This document shows, one piece after another, positions 25,701 through 38,820 of a stretch of DNA of 64,000 bases. Made by a program: the position numbers and the translations under genes. Position 1 is the first letter of the stretch, and each line of letters begins with the position of its first letter. Source of the stretch: Nautilus pompilius (taxonomy: Eukaryota > Mollusca > Cephalopoda > Nautilida > Nautilidae); assembly GCA_018389105.1 (NCBI GenBank), contig JACATO010002187.1, forward strand, positions 1,051,001 through 1,115,000, in the 5' to 3' direction. The notes under the pieces were generated by a model that made no database searches, was not told the origin of the DNA, and saw nothing but the letters and a program-made list of their open reading frames with translations.

Positions 25701-27559
25701 TATTTAACAAAGCCCAGTTACATCTATCTATCAGCTAAAATGTCAATAAAGCATTGTCTTTTTTTTTTTTTTGCTAAATGCTAGTGGAAAGAATACTAGA
25801 AATCAGTCTAAAGTTTTAAAACAGTATTTTCCAATAAATTTGTTTCCATTAAAATTCTTATTTTGGCTTTAACAAGGGCACATCTGTAACCCAACCCTAT
25901 GTATCTGGAAAACCCTGGCCTCGATTTTTTATATTTTCAACTGCTTAATAAGCAATAAATCTTAATCAGTAATAACAAAATTGAAAAGGAGAGAGATTTC
26001 CCTCAGAAAGTACTGCATGCTGTGTGCATTTGCGTACACATACTTACAATATCTTGAACACCATGGTGCTGGCAAGGTCAAAGAATGCAAGCAACTATGG
26101 CCACCATATCAGTCAGTGCCCAGGGCTCTTTCTCTAAGAGCCAGACCCATTATTTTTCTCCAGCTACGCAAACGCTAATTATCCGACTAAATTTTAGATA
26201 AATAAAATTCAAACCATCTCTCAATTATTCCGCTACTTTATAGGGAAAGTGGCCAACACAAGCAAACTCTGCTAACAGTGGGGCGAAACTTGACGGGGTT
26301 GGGGAGGCTACAAAAAGATAATAATAAAAAAGCTGGTGAGCAGAGTCAACAAGGTACTGGCTTGACTCTAAATCAAACCAATCTAAACCCAGGGGAGCTA
26401 CCATGATAGGAATAGCTTCTATACTACTACCTGGAAAAGGAAATAAAACAAATCTATCCATCTGCTTCAGTTATCACATTTAATAATAAGCATGTATAAT
26501 TATCAAACAATCCTCTTTTTTTATATATGCATCCTGAGCTTGTGAGACTTTTTGACAAATGTACCACTTTAAATGTATATGAAAGAAAATTTTTTTTAAT
26601 CTATTTATAAACATTCTGGAGCTCAAAAATGTATCATGCTGGCCATAAATATCTGTACACCTTAGAAGAAAAATGCATAAATAAGAACACCACCACTCAA
26701 TGCTTTCCAGAGCCACTTATATAAACAGCCATGCTAATGGTTACTTTCATCCAATGAATGGTTAAAAGTTACCTAAAACAGTCAGGGTAAAATCACTTAA
26801 GGCCAATTTCTACCATTAGAACAGTAGTAGTACCACCAGTTTTAGCTGTTATGGACAGCAGTTGTCCTCCACACCAATTTAACACATGCACAAAAAGAAC
26901 TTATCCTGTGACCATTCCCGAGCACAACCTGCCTTGTCAAAATCAAGTCAACAAAAGGACCAACAGACAGCGTCGTTGCCTGGTGTAGTGTAGTGTGTGT
27001 GAGTGAGAGTGAAAATCTGGTGAGGAGGAGACCCATTTTTAAATTAGAACTCACGGACGGAAATATTAACAGAACTCAAAATTTGCTCAGCGTTCTTCGT
27101 GTCGTGTTAACTTTTACCAAAATTGCACCAGAGTGCACCCTTTAAGTCAGTATTCACCCCACACCACAGAGGGCACATGAAATGTAATCTTTTAATTTTG
27201 GCCACTCATGTGCCTGTTAATAGGACACAAGATTTGAAAAATAAAACTAAGCATATTTATTTATTCTTGGAGAAGACAACCACTCACTCTCTCAAAACAG
27301 AAAATATATAATTGTGTCTTGGAAGAAACATGCTATGGGAGGGGACCTGTCCCCTTCCCACTGTAACCAACTGATGAAAGAATCAATTGAGTCTTTTTTT
27401 TTTTTTCTGGGGAAAATCTCTCAAATTGAAAGCATGTTGCTGATTTTTATGTTATTATTGGTACATACAAATACTAGAATTTTTCCTTAACAAATATCAC
27501 CTGCTGCTACTACTGCAGAGTCCCATTTTTTTTTTTAAAAAAAGAAACCTGTATTTTGA
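25701..27559. other. Non-coding stretch, possibly with degraded SINE pieces
   Basis: A poly-T run lies near 25760-25773. The minus strand at 26225-26461 and 26842-27054 is open and has SINE-like composition (for example CTGGGTTTAGATTGG), but I could not align either convincingly with the clear copies. No gene is supported. Confidence 0.35.
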
Positions 27560-27900
27560 ATTAGGCAGCAGATGTCCAGTTGCATATGGTCTACCTGCTG
27601 TGACTGAGGGCCCAGGGTCAAATCTCATCAGGATCCAGCTCCGCTTGGCAACCTCACCATGGTTTCTTCCCGCTCTTCTGTGCCAGTCTGGCCGTGGGTT
27701 TCCTCCCACAGCTAAACAGGAAATCTAGTAAAGACTTTCTTCTTCACTGCCTGCTGCACTTCTTGATAGCCAGCTCCTTTCCCAGTTTCCACAGGTGGGA
27801 TTTAAGCACCAGCCACTTGGCTTCTTTCAAAATGGAGACTGGTTACTGAAACAGAACCAAACCTGGCTGGTTGGTTACCTGTCCCTATGCCTCAACACTA
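27560..27900 (+). mobile_element. SINE copy, plus orientation
   Basis: Head-like GTCCAGTTGCATATGGTCTA is followed by a B-box-like AGGGTCAAATCTC, then GTGGGTTTCCTCCCACAGCT and AAATCTAGTAAAGACTTTC, the body module shared with 25.5 and 59.9 kb. The part from about 27840 (GGTTACTGAAACAGAACCAA) may be a diverged version of the 3' module. Confidence 0.55.
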
Positions 27901-28050
27901 ACACCAAAGGGGATTAAGTATTTTAAGCTAGTTGATTTTCCTTTCTAACACAGGTTGTTTGTTTTTTTAAATTATTTTTAGATGATATAAAGTAAAATTT
28001 CAAAACTGCTCTCTTTTTTTTCAAAATTAAATAAGATACTTAATAAGTTA

Positions 28051-28052
28051 TG

Positions 28053-28109
<57 letters not shown>
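28051..28109 (+). repeat. (ATA)n microsatellite
   Basis: Nearly uninterrupted AAT/ATA triplets over about 58 bp. Confidence 0.95.
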
Positions 28110-28439
28110 TATCCATTGTATATTTCTTCAAAAATATTTTCAGAAAACTAATATATAATTTATTTATTTATTTCTCCTATTTGCTGATTAGAAATCTTAA
28201 TTATGCCTAAATAATGAAAAAATATCCAGTTTACTTTTCTTGAGCAAAATTATTGGTTCTAACATTAAAAAGCGTCAATAAAGTAAAACGCTCAAAAACT
28301 TTCTGTAATTTTATTTGCAGTGGCGCTATTGCCATCTTAGTGGGTAAAAGGAATACAGCCGTAAACAACTAAAATCTGTCAAGGAAAAACTCAGATACTA
28401 TTCAGACTGGATGCAAAGTTAACTATTATGCAGGAATTG

Positions 28440-28715
28440 TTTACAGTGGTGATGACTCGCATCGCACCATCCATACTCTCTTGCCCACTCCCCAGAGCCC
28501 CTCTGGTGACAGGCATGCGGTAAGATGGTTGGACAACTGGCAAGGTTTAGGGTGGCGCATCCATGACTAGCTGGCGAGGAAAAGGGAGCAGAAGCCATGC
28601 TAGGGAAATGTGCTAAACCAAGCCAGTTCTGACTGGTATTCAATCTCAAGCCCTTGGCCAAGATCAACACAGTATGCCTAAGGAAGCAGTCCACTGCAGA
28701 TAGTAGTTTCTTGCC
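28440..28715 (-). mobile_element. SINE copy of a distinct type, reverse orientation
   Basis: The minus strand reads GGACTGCTTCCTTAGGCATA, then about 25 bases later GGCTTGAGATTGAATACCAG, a tRNA-like head with a B-box-like GAGATTGAATACC. The following GC-richer body (to about 28440) differs from the surrounding AT-rich DNA and is open on the minus strand by chance. The body module of the other SINEs is not evident, so it may be a separate family. Confidence 0.5.
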
Positions 28716-30699
28716 CCCTTTTGCACAGTGAACAACTGATTCTGGTATTTAGCAATACAGTGGATTAAACTTTTAAAAGCTGCCGAATTCTTGATAGATG
28801 AACATGTTCTAAAACACTGCATTTTCAGTTTAAGAACAGCATTTGTTTTTGCAGACAAAAAAAGAATTTCTTCATACTTTATCAATTACTGTAACAAGTT
28901 TTTGAGGTTTAATAGCAGATGCATTATTCTCTGAAGCAAAAATATGTACTAGTAGCATCATTAGACAAGTACCAGTAAATACGTGAACTGAACCGAGCAA
29001 AACATGCTAAACCAAGGATAATAATAAATAATGTTAACAATAAACCTTGCTTTTTATCAATTTATATATTTGCCATTATAGGTGACTCTGACAAAAAAAA
29101 CAAAACAAAGTTTGTCCTTATCCAACTACAAAAGTCAACTTTATTTAGTTATTAGGCACCACTACTATATTTACTGAAATGCTGGATTACAGTACAATTT
29201 TATACTATTAGTTCTCTGGTTCACAGATCTGCCAACCTCCTCAAAGTAAAATTCAGAATCACAAGAAGTTTTAATACTAGCTGCTTAAAAAAAATGTAAT
29301 TAATTAAAGGTACGTGCAACATTTTACGCAGTTACCAGTAACATGTCAGACAAGTGCTGCTCTGAGATTTCTGCCTGTATTTTTCCAATAATACATAATA
29401 AGCACATGCTTACCAGAAACATGTTTCAGCCTTTGAATAGGAATACGCTAGTTTGCGTGAAGCTGATCTTTTTAAATTGTTAAATGAAATTTTCTTTTAG
29501 GAAACCGGAAAACCAAAAAGAAAATACATCTGAAAACCAGAACAGACTGTCTGTATAGCTTGCCTTGAACCGTCCCAGCACAAATGATCTCAGCACGGTG
29601 TCTTGGGTCAAGAACAGTAAGCGCCTAGCGGGTGGCCAGGTCCTTTCCAACATGGTGATTTGGACACAGAGAGAGTGCCAGCCTTAACTATACACCGGTA
29701 AAAAAAAATCCACAAACTCTGGAAGAGTTGACAAGGAACGGTTGGTTAATTCCTTCTCTGAATCAGAAATAGCTTTTGTACGCACCGGATAAATCGATGA
29801 ACTCGTACATGCAGCAACAGCAGCAACAACTTATTTCTGATCTGTCTTGTAGTTTGTTTTTTTTTTTTTTGCTGTTAAATGGCCAGACATGTCAGCATTC
29901 TCCCCCTCCCCAGCCCTTAAAAAAGCCCCACCCACCACCCCTTGTCATGCTGCTGCTACTGTTCTTTTTTGCAATAAAAAAAAAAGGGGAGGATCATTTT
30001 TGTACTAGTTTAAAATTTATTTATTTACCCTTTGTTTTTGTTTAGTCAGTCATCCTTGGATCCTTGGTAATTCCTCCACCGGAAAATACCAGGTGAACAT
30101 TAACAATGACAACGCGAGCTTTGTTCGTGCAGAGCATCTTTACCTGAATCTACAAATTGGACAGTGTTACCTCTGCAAGAACAAAGGAAAAGAAAAGAAC
30201 CACTATGGAGGGAGGGAGGGGAAGCATTTCTGGTTCTGTGTGTGTGTGTGTGAAAATGTGCCCAACCTGTCAACTGGTTTGCTGCGAAAACAAACGGAAA
30301 ATCACCAATCTAATGAACCTTTCAGACCAACCATTCATTCCCCCTTTTTTTGCATTAACTGTATGCACGCTTAATGCAAAGTGCCTGGTGACATTCCCCT
30401 CCTCGACCTTTGCCCCTCCCCCCTTTATTATTATTATTATTATATTATTATTATTATTATTATTTTACGCCGATTAATTAATATATATATATATATATTT
30501 TTAACCGAAATTCAAATGTTTACGATAATTAGAGAACCTTTCGTGACTGCGCTAATCCTTGCTACGTTTATACCGACATGAGGCGGCAATTTAATAATAA
30601 TTAAAAAATAAAAAAAAATTTAAATTAAAATTAAATAAAATTTTAAAAACAAAAAAAAAAAAGCCAACAAAGAAAACAACGAGGCGTACAGAGGAGTGT
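28716..30699. other. Non-coding stretch with (ATT)n tract
   Basis: No gene is supported. Holds a CAG/CAA run near 29811-29830, a poly-T near 29858-29869 and an (ATT)n tract at 30424-30464 followed by (AT)n at 30481-30499. The right part grades into the FOXK CpG-rich region. Confidence 0.5.
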
Positions 30700-31817
30700 G
30701 ATCCCAGTATTCGGTACACGACTGTTGGGGGGGGGGGTGGGGCCGGGCGAGTCTTGGAGAGAGTCGCCACCACTTATTAACTGCAATATTTAATCAATCA
30801 ACATTCACACACACACACACACCATCTTAACTGCCGCATACTTACTGGTGACCGTTTGGAGGGGGGACAACATGGTTAATTTCGTTAACCTAGTTAGTAA
30901 ACATCATCGGACCAACCGCTTTCTGGTTGTGTGTTTTCGTGTTGTGCATTTCGCCTGTTTACTGCCCTGCCCCCCCCCCCGACCCCGGACCCCCCCCGTT
31001 CGCGTATCTGGCAGAGCCGGGACTCGTTAAATTATTCAGCTGCTACCCGAGGTTCGGTGGAAAATGAAAACCTGCCCGGCACAAATGCATGCGTGCGCGA
31101 GAAAACGCACGATTGGGAGGAGGGGGGGAGAGAAGAAAAAGGGGGGGAGGTGGGCCAAGGGCTGCACTTATAACCTAAGACTGACCTCATGAGCGAAAAC
31201 ATGTACATGCCTGGGAAATCGACGATAAACATGTCACTATGGCTGCTCGGCTAATTCAAGGACAATGATTATTCCTGTTGTGCACCATCGTGTAACTCCG
31301 GCTACCGAAGGGTCCAGATTGTGGGGAAAGGTTTGCTTGGGGGGGGCCGCTTTCGCGAAAAGCAGCGACGACAGACAACAGGCCAAACGCGAAAACCGTT
31401 TCTAAAGCACCGCTCAGAACTGTATGGGAGCCGCACAAACCTCGCTGGTCTAGCAATCTAATTGTTTACACAGACGCCATTACGAAAAGCACATGGTGCG
31501 AGATCGTGACGGTGGTGCTGGATGGAAGGGGGGGAGAGGGGAGCGAAGAAAGACGAGGGCTTTGTGTGTGTCGGGCGAGTCAGGCAAGAGCCCGCCTGTG
31601 TAAGGCGGTTATTTCGGTAAAGGTTGTGTGTGGGGGGGGGGAGAGGAGAGAGAGAGAGAGTAGTGGTGGTGGTGGTGGTGGGGAGAGGAGAGGGAATGGG
31701 GGGGGATCTCCTCCCCCTCTTTACCCGAGCGCACTACACCGGCCATCGCCAAACACGTGGCTTCGGTCCTCGGCTACACGGCGGCGGAGCAACATGAAAA
31801 CAAACAGTCAGTACTCA

Positions 31818-32236
<419 letters not shown>

Positions 32237-32246
32237 CCGTACCTAC

Positions 32247-32253
32247 TGTTTAC
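32247..32253 (+). promoter_or_regulatory. Forkhead-type binding site
   Basis: TGTTTAC (GTAAACA on the FOXK strand) is the core recognised by FOX factors, including FOXK. It lies about 70 bp upstream of the FOXK start and allows autoregulation. A 7-mer is short, so chance occurrence is possible. Confidence 0.4.
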
Positions 32254-32264
32254 ATCACGGCCTC

Positions 32265-32281
32265 GCCCACAATGCACCGCG
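32265..32281 (+). promoter_or_regulatory. ZNF143/THAP11-like site
   Basis: GCCCACAATGCACCGCG closely resembles the SBS motif bound by ZNF143 (TCCCAGMATGCACYGCG) and common near TATA-less starts. It sits about 90 bp upstream of the FOXK ATG. Binding is inferred. Confidence 0.45.
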
Positions 32282-32301
32282 AAGGGGAGGAGAGGGGGGG
32301 G

Positions 32302-32396
32302 AACAACAACAACAACAACAACAACAACCAAAAAAAAAAAAAAAAAAAAACAAAAAAACTGCGTCGGATTCCGATCGTTTTTTTTTTTTTTTTTTA
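32302..32396 (+). repeat. (AAC)n, poly-A and poly-T cluster
   Basis: (AAC)n at 32302-32328 runs into poly-A to about 32358. After a short CG-containing gap comes poly-T at about 32378-32396. The A- and T-runs are complementary and could fold back. Confidence 0.85.
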
Positions 32397-32900
32397 ACCT
32401 TCGGGGATTTATTGTTTTACTCGTAGACCCCCTCCCCCGACCCCGCGCGACCGAAGAGGGATCTCCCCCCCCCCCGGATCTGTCCCAGACAGCGAGCTGG
32501 CCACCCCCCCCCCCGGTCCCGACCAATAAAAATATTTAAAACAACAGGAACGCGCACGCACGCAATTGTTTATGTTTATGTTAGCGCCCCCCCCCCCCCG
32601 GTACGGGACACGAGGGGCGGACCCCGTTTGTTTGTTCCGGGCCCCCCACCCCACCCCCTGGTCGGCGTAAGCGGGGCGAAAACAATCAGCTCCCTCTTGT
32701 TGTTGTTGTTGTTGTGTTTACCGTTTGTTTGTTGTGGTGGTGGTTGGGGGGAGGGGGGTAGGTAGTCGCCGATCGGAGTCTGGGGAGCGAGGTACGAACG
32801 CGGGGCGTGTGGGTAAGTTTAGTAGTAGCTGCTGCTGCGCGTGCTGTGCCGCCGGCCCCGCTATCCTCTGCGCCGGTCGGTATTAATAGCGCCGGCAGCT

Positions 32901-33440
32901 TTAAATTTGCGATTACAGGCCCTTATATAATAATAATCATGCTAAGACTGGACAGACAGGACAAATATAAATGTTACGTGGCTATTATACGATCTGCTAC
33001 CGATATCGCTTCCACAGTCTGGGACGAACACTGCTGACATATATAATAAATGGATGGGTGTGCATATATATTTTATTTTTTTTTTATTTTAAAACTTTAA
33101 TTTAATTTTTAGCAAATCAGTTTCTCCATCTATCCTTGGGAGGGAAGTACATTGCTGCTGCTGCTGTTGTTGTTGTTGATGATGTTTTTTCATTTTAATT
33201 TCAAAGATAAGGATTTTGGTTTGTTTATCGTTGCCCTTTAACTTTTTGTCGTTGCTGCTGATGCTAAACAAGATGCAGTTATATTCCCTCATCTGGAACC
33301 AACTTCGTCCGGTCTTTTTTAATTCGAGGTTGGGCAAAGCTTCCGTAATATTTCTCTGCCATCGGTTATTAAAGGGTATACAGTTGTTGTTGTTTTTTCT
33401 CCGCCACATTATAATCATCATACTCTGAACAGAAGTACGT
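32901..33440. other. Non-coding stretch
   Basis: Transition from the CpG-rich region to the satellite. Holds a TGC/TGT triplet run at 33154-33180. No gene is supported. Confidence 0.5.
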
Positions 33441-34828
33441 ACGACAGACAGCCTGTACGACAGTAGACATTGGGTCCAAAATATCTAATAGAAAAGAGTT
33501 CTACGACAGCCTGTACGACAGTAAACATTGGGTCCAAAATATCTAATAGAAAAGAGTTCTACGACAGCCTGTACGACAGTAGACATTGGGTCCAAAATAT
33601 CTAATAGAAAAGAGTTCTACGACAGCCTGTACGACAGTAGACTTTGGGTCCTAAATATCTAATAGAAAAGAGTTCTACGACAGCCTGTACGACAGTAAAC
33701 ATTGGGTCCTAAATATCTAATAGAAAAGAGTTCTACGACAGCCTGTACGACAGTAGACTTTGGGTCCTAAATATCTAATAGAAAAGAGTTCTACGACAGC
33801 CTGTACGACAGTAGACATTGGGTCCTAAATATCTAATAGAAAAGAGTTCTACGACAGCCTGTACGACAGTAGACATTGGGTCCTAAATATCTAATAGAAA
33901 AGAGTTCTACGACAGCCTGTACGACAGTAGACATTGGGTCCAAAATATCTAATAGAAAAGAGTTCTACGACAGCCTGTACGACAGTAGACATTGGGTCCT
34001 AAATATCTAATAGAAAAGAGTTCTACGACAGCCTGTACGACAGTAGACATTGGGTCCAAAATATCTAATAGAAAAGAGTTCTACGACAGCCTGTACGACA
34101 GTAAACATTGGGTCCTAAATATCTAATAGAAAAGAGTTCTACGACAGCCTGTACGACAGTAGACATTGGGTCCAAAATATCTAATAGAAAAGAGTTCTAC
34201 GACAGCCTGTACGACAGTAGACATTGGGTCCTAAATATCTAATAGAAAAGAGTTCTACGACAGACTGTACGACAGTAGACATTGGGTCCAAAATATCTAA
34301 TAGAAAAGAGTTCTACGACAGCCTGTACGACAGTAGACATTGGGTCCTAAATATCTAATAGAAAAGAGTTCTACGACAGCCTGTACGACAGTAGACATTG
34401 GGTCCTAAATATCTAATAGAAAAGAGTTCTACGACAGCCTGTACGACAGTAGACTTTGGGTCCTAAATATCTAATAGAAAAGAGTTCTACGACAGCCTGT
34501 ACGACAGTAGACTTTGGGTCCTAAATATCTAATAGAAAAGAGTTCTACGACAGCCTGTACGACAGTAAACATTGGGTCCAAAATATCTAATAGAAAAGAG
34601 TACTACGACAGCCTGTACGACAGTAAACAATGGGTCCTAAATATCTAATAGAAAAGAGTTCTACGACAGCCTGTACGACAGTAGACTTTGGGTCCTAAAT
34701 ATCTAATAGAAAAGAGTTCTACGACAGCCTGTACGACAGTAAACATTGGGTCCAAAATATCTAATAGAAAAGAGTACTACGACAGCCTGTACGACAGTAA
34801 ACAATGGGTCCTAAATATCTAATAGAAA
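33441..34828 (+). repeat. 58-bp satellite array, 24 units
   Basis: Head-to-tail units of 58 bp start at 33441, 33499 and every 58 bases to 34775; the last unit is cut after 54 bases. Each unit carries ACGACAG twice, 13 bases apart (ACGACAGCCTGTACGACAG), followed by TTGGGTCC and ATATCTAATAGAAAAGAG. Units differ mainly at three places: TAGAC/TAAAC, CATTGGG/CTTTGGG/CAATGGG, and TCCAAAAT/TCCTAAAT. Units 19-21 and 22-24 repeat the same variant order, so the right end has a 174-bp higher-order period. As 58 is not a multiple of three and each unit has stops, it does not encode a repeat protein. The array ends 17 bp before a LINE 3' tail. Confidence 0.97.
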
Positions 34829-34844
34829 TTATTTATTTCTTCTT

Positions 34845-35300
34845 TTTTTTTAAAATCCTGAACAGATCAGAAGGAGGCAGACGTGGCCACAACAGCATAG
34901 CAATGAGGGCAACCTAGTAATCAGAGGTCTAACTTAGAATGATGGTGGAAGTCCATGGGGACAAAACGAAAACCGAAAGTAGAACATCTGCCAAGAGTGC
35001 ATTGGGTTGGATTTTGTGGGAAAGGAATGTTGGAGAACAATCTTAATAATTGAATATTTCTACTTAATCATGTGATTTCTTAAGAACACTGTGACATTAT
35101 CTAGTACAGACCCTGCATCTGAACCAAATTAGCCAAGACAGCAATGGAACACTTGGGAGTCATGCCCCAAGTGTGGTCTGGTATCCTTAGAGGTTAAAGG
35201 CCAAAGCACAGGATGAGCTCTCTTCCTCGGAACATTCTCTGCGGTTACCTTGTTTTTTAGTTGTTTTTTTTCTCCACAGTCATTGGGTTAATCCTCTGAC
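34845..35300 (+). mobile_element. LINE 3' fragment (upstream copy)
   Basis: About 300 bp here (roughly 34955-35275) recur at 38430-38705 in the same orientation. Shared runs include GGGAAAGGAATG, GAATATTTCTACTTAAT, CTGAACCAAATTAGC and TTGGGAGTCATG. In the downstream copy this segment is the 3' end of the reverse-transcriptase ORF and the 3' UTR. This block is therefore the tail of a first copy placed directly before a second one. Confidence 0.7.
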
Positions 35301-38300
35301 ATTCAGGAAGGACTGTGCCAGATAAGATTGGGGACTCTGGGAAAAACTAGACATACCACTAGAGGGCTGGCACTCTCATAGCTCTCAAAAAAGAATCCGC
35401 TACAAGTACACAAAGGAAAAAATTTTTAAATGTCTCTGCAGCCCAGCGAATTTGGAGGAAGGCAACAAAAAAACCTGTCAATGATGAAGGTGTGAACAAA
35501 ATTTGAAAGGAAAATTCTTATTGGATGACCTCCTTCCAGTTGCCAAGGAATGTAGCACCAAGTGCTTACATGGAAAAATCCAAGTCTGAACAAAAAACCA
35601 TCGGATTTGAAGAGCACTGTGGGCCCGTGTACTTGTGGCAGTTGATTCATAGCAACAAGGAGAATGAGGATCCATAAGACAAAGAAAAAGTGAAGCATTG
35701 ATACCTCCATTGGACAACAGTGATCTGATTCTTTAAATAAGAAGCTAGAAGGACCAAGCCAGGTATCAAATCATTGCAATAATAAATTTAAAGTTGGAAT
35801 GACAAATGTGAAACTGCTTCAACACTGCAACAGCAAACATCCAAGGATACTTTTCTCTCAGTGTGGTTCAGATGCTTGGAAGGAACTAGATGTAGATATA
35901 GAGTTAGTAATGGTGGATAAAAAAAGCAATCGAGAAAAGATGGAGATTTTTTTAAACAGTATTTATAATCAGTGTGTTAATAAGTTGGGATAAAACAGGA
36001 AAGTTAGGGGATTGGCAAAGAAGAATAAACTGCAGCAAAATATAGAAAGACTTAGGAAAGAAAAGAATACTATAAAGAAACAGCTTAAGAAAGCTAGTAA
36101 GTCAGAGAAGGTAGGGCTAAAACAGATATGGCCATTTTGAAAGACAACACAGTGCACTGAATTGGGCAGAAAGTGAAAGGAAAAGGAAGAGATACCTTAG
36201 GAATTCATTTGGCTTTACAAGAGAGTTATTTGAACAACCTAGATCAGGAAAATTAGAAATAAAGAAGGAAGGTCTTTTGGAGAAATTAAGGAATATGTAC
36301 AGTGAACTAGGAATAGATGAGCTAGTATGGCCAACATAACCTTAGTTCAGTTTGATGAATTCATTCCTAGACTTGTATAAATTAAGATTTTTGTCCACAA
36401 GGCAAAGACAAAATTGGTACCAGGGCCAGATGGCATACCATACATGCTTTACAAGAAATGCTCAAAAGTGTTTATGTTACTACACAACATACTTAAAGCA
36501 TAATGGCAACAACAAAAAAATATGTGAGTGGACAATGAAACAAAGCAGGAGTCTGCATACCAAAAGAAAAAGACTCAAAGTTCTGACCAATCTCATCCTA
36601 AATATATAGGAAAGATATTCTTCTCATTGCTTGTTGGTCACAAACTGATGCATCAGTGCAGAAAGGAGAAGTGCCTAGCATACCAAGGTTTTTGGAACTT
36701 GTCTACATGATTTGGAAAGCTATCCAATGTGCAAAGCCAGGTAAACTAAAATTGCATGCCACTCACAGCAATGCTAAAAGCCTACTCTGGAGGACTGAGA
36801 ATGAGGTTCTCAACAAAAGATTTTGACACTGAGTGGATGAAGTTGCAAACTGGGATAGCAGTGGGTTGCACAGTGTTTTCAATATGATAGCAATTGGAGT
36901 GATTCTCAAAGCTTCTGCAAACCAATTAACTGGAGCTAACCCAGGCAACAACTTGCTGCAGTTTTGACACCAAATGAATAGGATGCTAGCAATATGCTGA
37001 ACAGATTTGTAAACCTCATCTGTTAGTGTTTCATGAGTTAAAAACCTAACAAATTTTGAAGCCTTTCAATTAGAAAAGAGAAGATGGACGAAGTAGTACA
37101 CTTCTCAATAGCAGGGCATAAAATAGCTACAGTGTTAGAGCACCCATTAGCTGGCAGATCTAAGGTATGATGTGTTCAGTTCATGCTCATTCCAAAGTTT
37201 TTGTGGCCAGTTTTAGTCTATGACTTTTGTCGTAGCAAAGTTGAGAAAGTTGAAGTAAAACTAGCAAGTGAATAAGGAAATTGCTTGGACTTCTACCTGG
37301 CCTTTGTACCATAGCTCTCTAATGTAACCAATCAAAGCTGAAACTACTACTAAAGTTCTTGACAGAAGAGTACAGAGTAGGGAAGCTAGACTCCTGATAA
37401 TGCTGCAGCAGTCATAGCATAAACAAGTTTGCGCCACTGAATCTAACCTTAGAACTGGTTGTAAATGGAAGGTATGCAAAAGCTGTAGAAAGAGCAAAGC
37501 AATCATTGTAGTTGAAAGAAGTGATAAGACACACACTTAAACCGGTAGAAAAGAATCTGGATATGGCAAAGCTAATAATAACCAACCTAAAGAAAAAGAG
37601 AGACATGGTTATTCATGAGATTAGGCAGGATGAAGACAACACGTACCTTCGAAAAGCTGTGCAACAAGCCCAGCAAGGCCATTGGACAACTTAGAAGGAA
37701 ACTCTTCAGAAATTCTTGACATGGAGTGAAATCTGCCACATGGCCTCCTTTATGACTTAACCATTTTATCAAAGCTACCTGTGATCTGGTCCCAACACAA
37801 AGAAAATCTCATTTAGTGGAAAATAACGGATGGCCTGTATGGAGGAAGACAGACACTGGATCATAATTCTGTCATCATGCAAGGTTTTCCTAGCTTTGGG
37901 TGGGTCACATGGCAACACAACCAGGTCCTTAACAAGTTACTTCACTATGTATATGATGCCACTAAAAAAGTGAGCTCACAAAAAGATATTCAGATAATAA
38001 CTAGAGAGTTTGTTAGATGGGCTGACCAACAAAGATCTGAGCATCAGAGTAGAAGTGTAACATGCAATACTCCAGTTATAGGGTTATTGGACCAAGCAGA
38101 AGATTGAGAAATTGCATCAAACTATGAAAGCCACAGAAGTTAAACTGAGGCATTTTGATTGTCAGGAAAGTGCACAAACATATATATATATATATATCTC
38201 CTGGTTTTGAAGAAACCAATGCCTGCTTTCTCGTTGAACTTACAATGTATTCAAGTTAAGCATGGAGAAATAGCAGAGTAAGACACAAAAATGTGCTGGT

Positions 38301-38820
38301 ATGGTTAAACATCTGAAACATCATTTCAAAAATGTTTACTTCTTTGCTATAGAAGTTGCATCATTGTATAGTCTGTTAAGAGAGCTTGAATTAGCCAACA
38401 GGAAGATCAGTATAGCTCTTAAAACAAAGTAGAAACCTCTACCAAGAAAGCATCTATTTGGATTTGGTGGGAAAGGAATGCTATAGAATAATTTCAAAAA
38501 TGGAATATTTCTACTTAATTATGTTATCTCTTCAGAACACTATAAATATGCAATGGCATTACCTGGTATAGACCCTGTATCTGAACCAAATTAGCAAAAA
38601 CTAGAGGAACAATTGGGAGTCATGGCCTGGTTTCTTTGGAGGGCCAAGGGACCCCCTCTGAAACTTCTCTGCTGTTACACTCTTTGTTGGTTTCTTTCTA
38701 TAGAAAAGAAGCACTTGAGGGATGGGGGAGATGGACCATTTAAGAAACTATTAACTGGATGTTAACCCCATAGTTTTACATACTAGATAGACCAGTAAGC
38801 TAAGACTTTGCTGAGATACT
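35301..38820 (+). pseudogene. Non-LTR retrotransposon (LINE) reverse transcriptase, broken copy
   Basis: The reading frame is scattered over all plus-strand frames, but landmarks follow in order. A leader occurs at 35820-36000 (LYNxCVNKLG-like), and a Lys/Glu-rich segment at 36000-36240. The reverse-transcriptase motif PGPDGIPYMLYKKC is at 36419-36463. QKGEVPSIPRFLELVYMIWK-like residues lie near 36660-36720. An IAGHKIATVLEHP block is near 37110-37150, followed by FMLIPKFLWPVLVYD near 37180-37220. QQAQQGHWTTW is near 37665-37695 and RWADQQ near 38020. The family's C terminus, with ELELANRKISIALK, is near 38380-38430. The 3' UTR follows to an A/T-rich end. No endonuclease domain was recognised, and the LINE clade is not assigned. 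Many stops and frameshifts make it non-functional. It was probably inserted next to, or into, an older copy of itself (34845-35300). Confidence 0.75.

Noticed and set aside
29776-30045. Plus-strand frame beginning with a poly-Gln run
   Set aside because: It is a short CAG/CAA tract followed by poly-T and C-runs; no splice sites or family.
33441-34828. Regular array superficially like a CRISPR locus
   Set aside because: Units are contiguous and nearly identical with no spacers, and the DNA is eukaryotic. It is a satellite.
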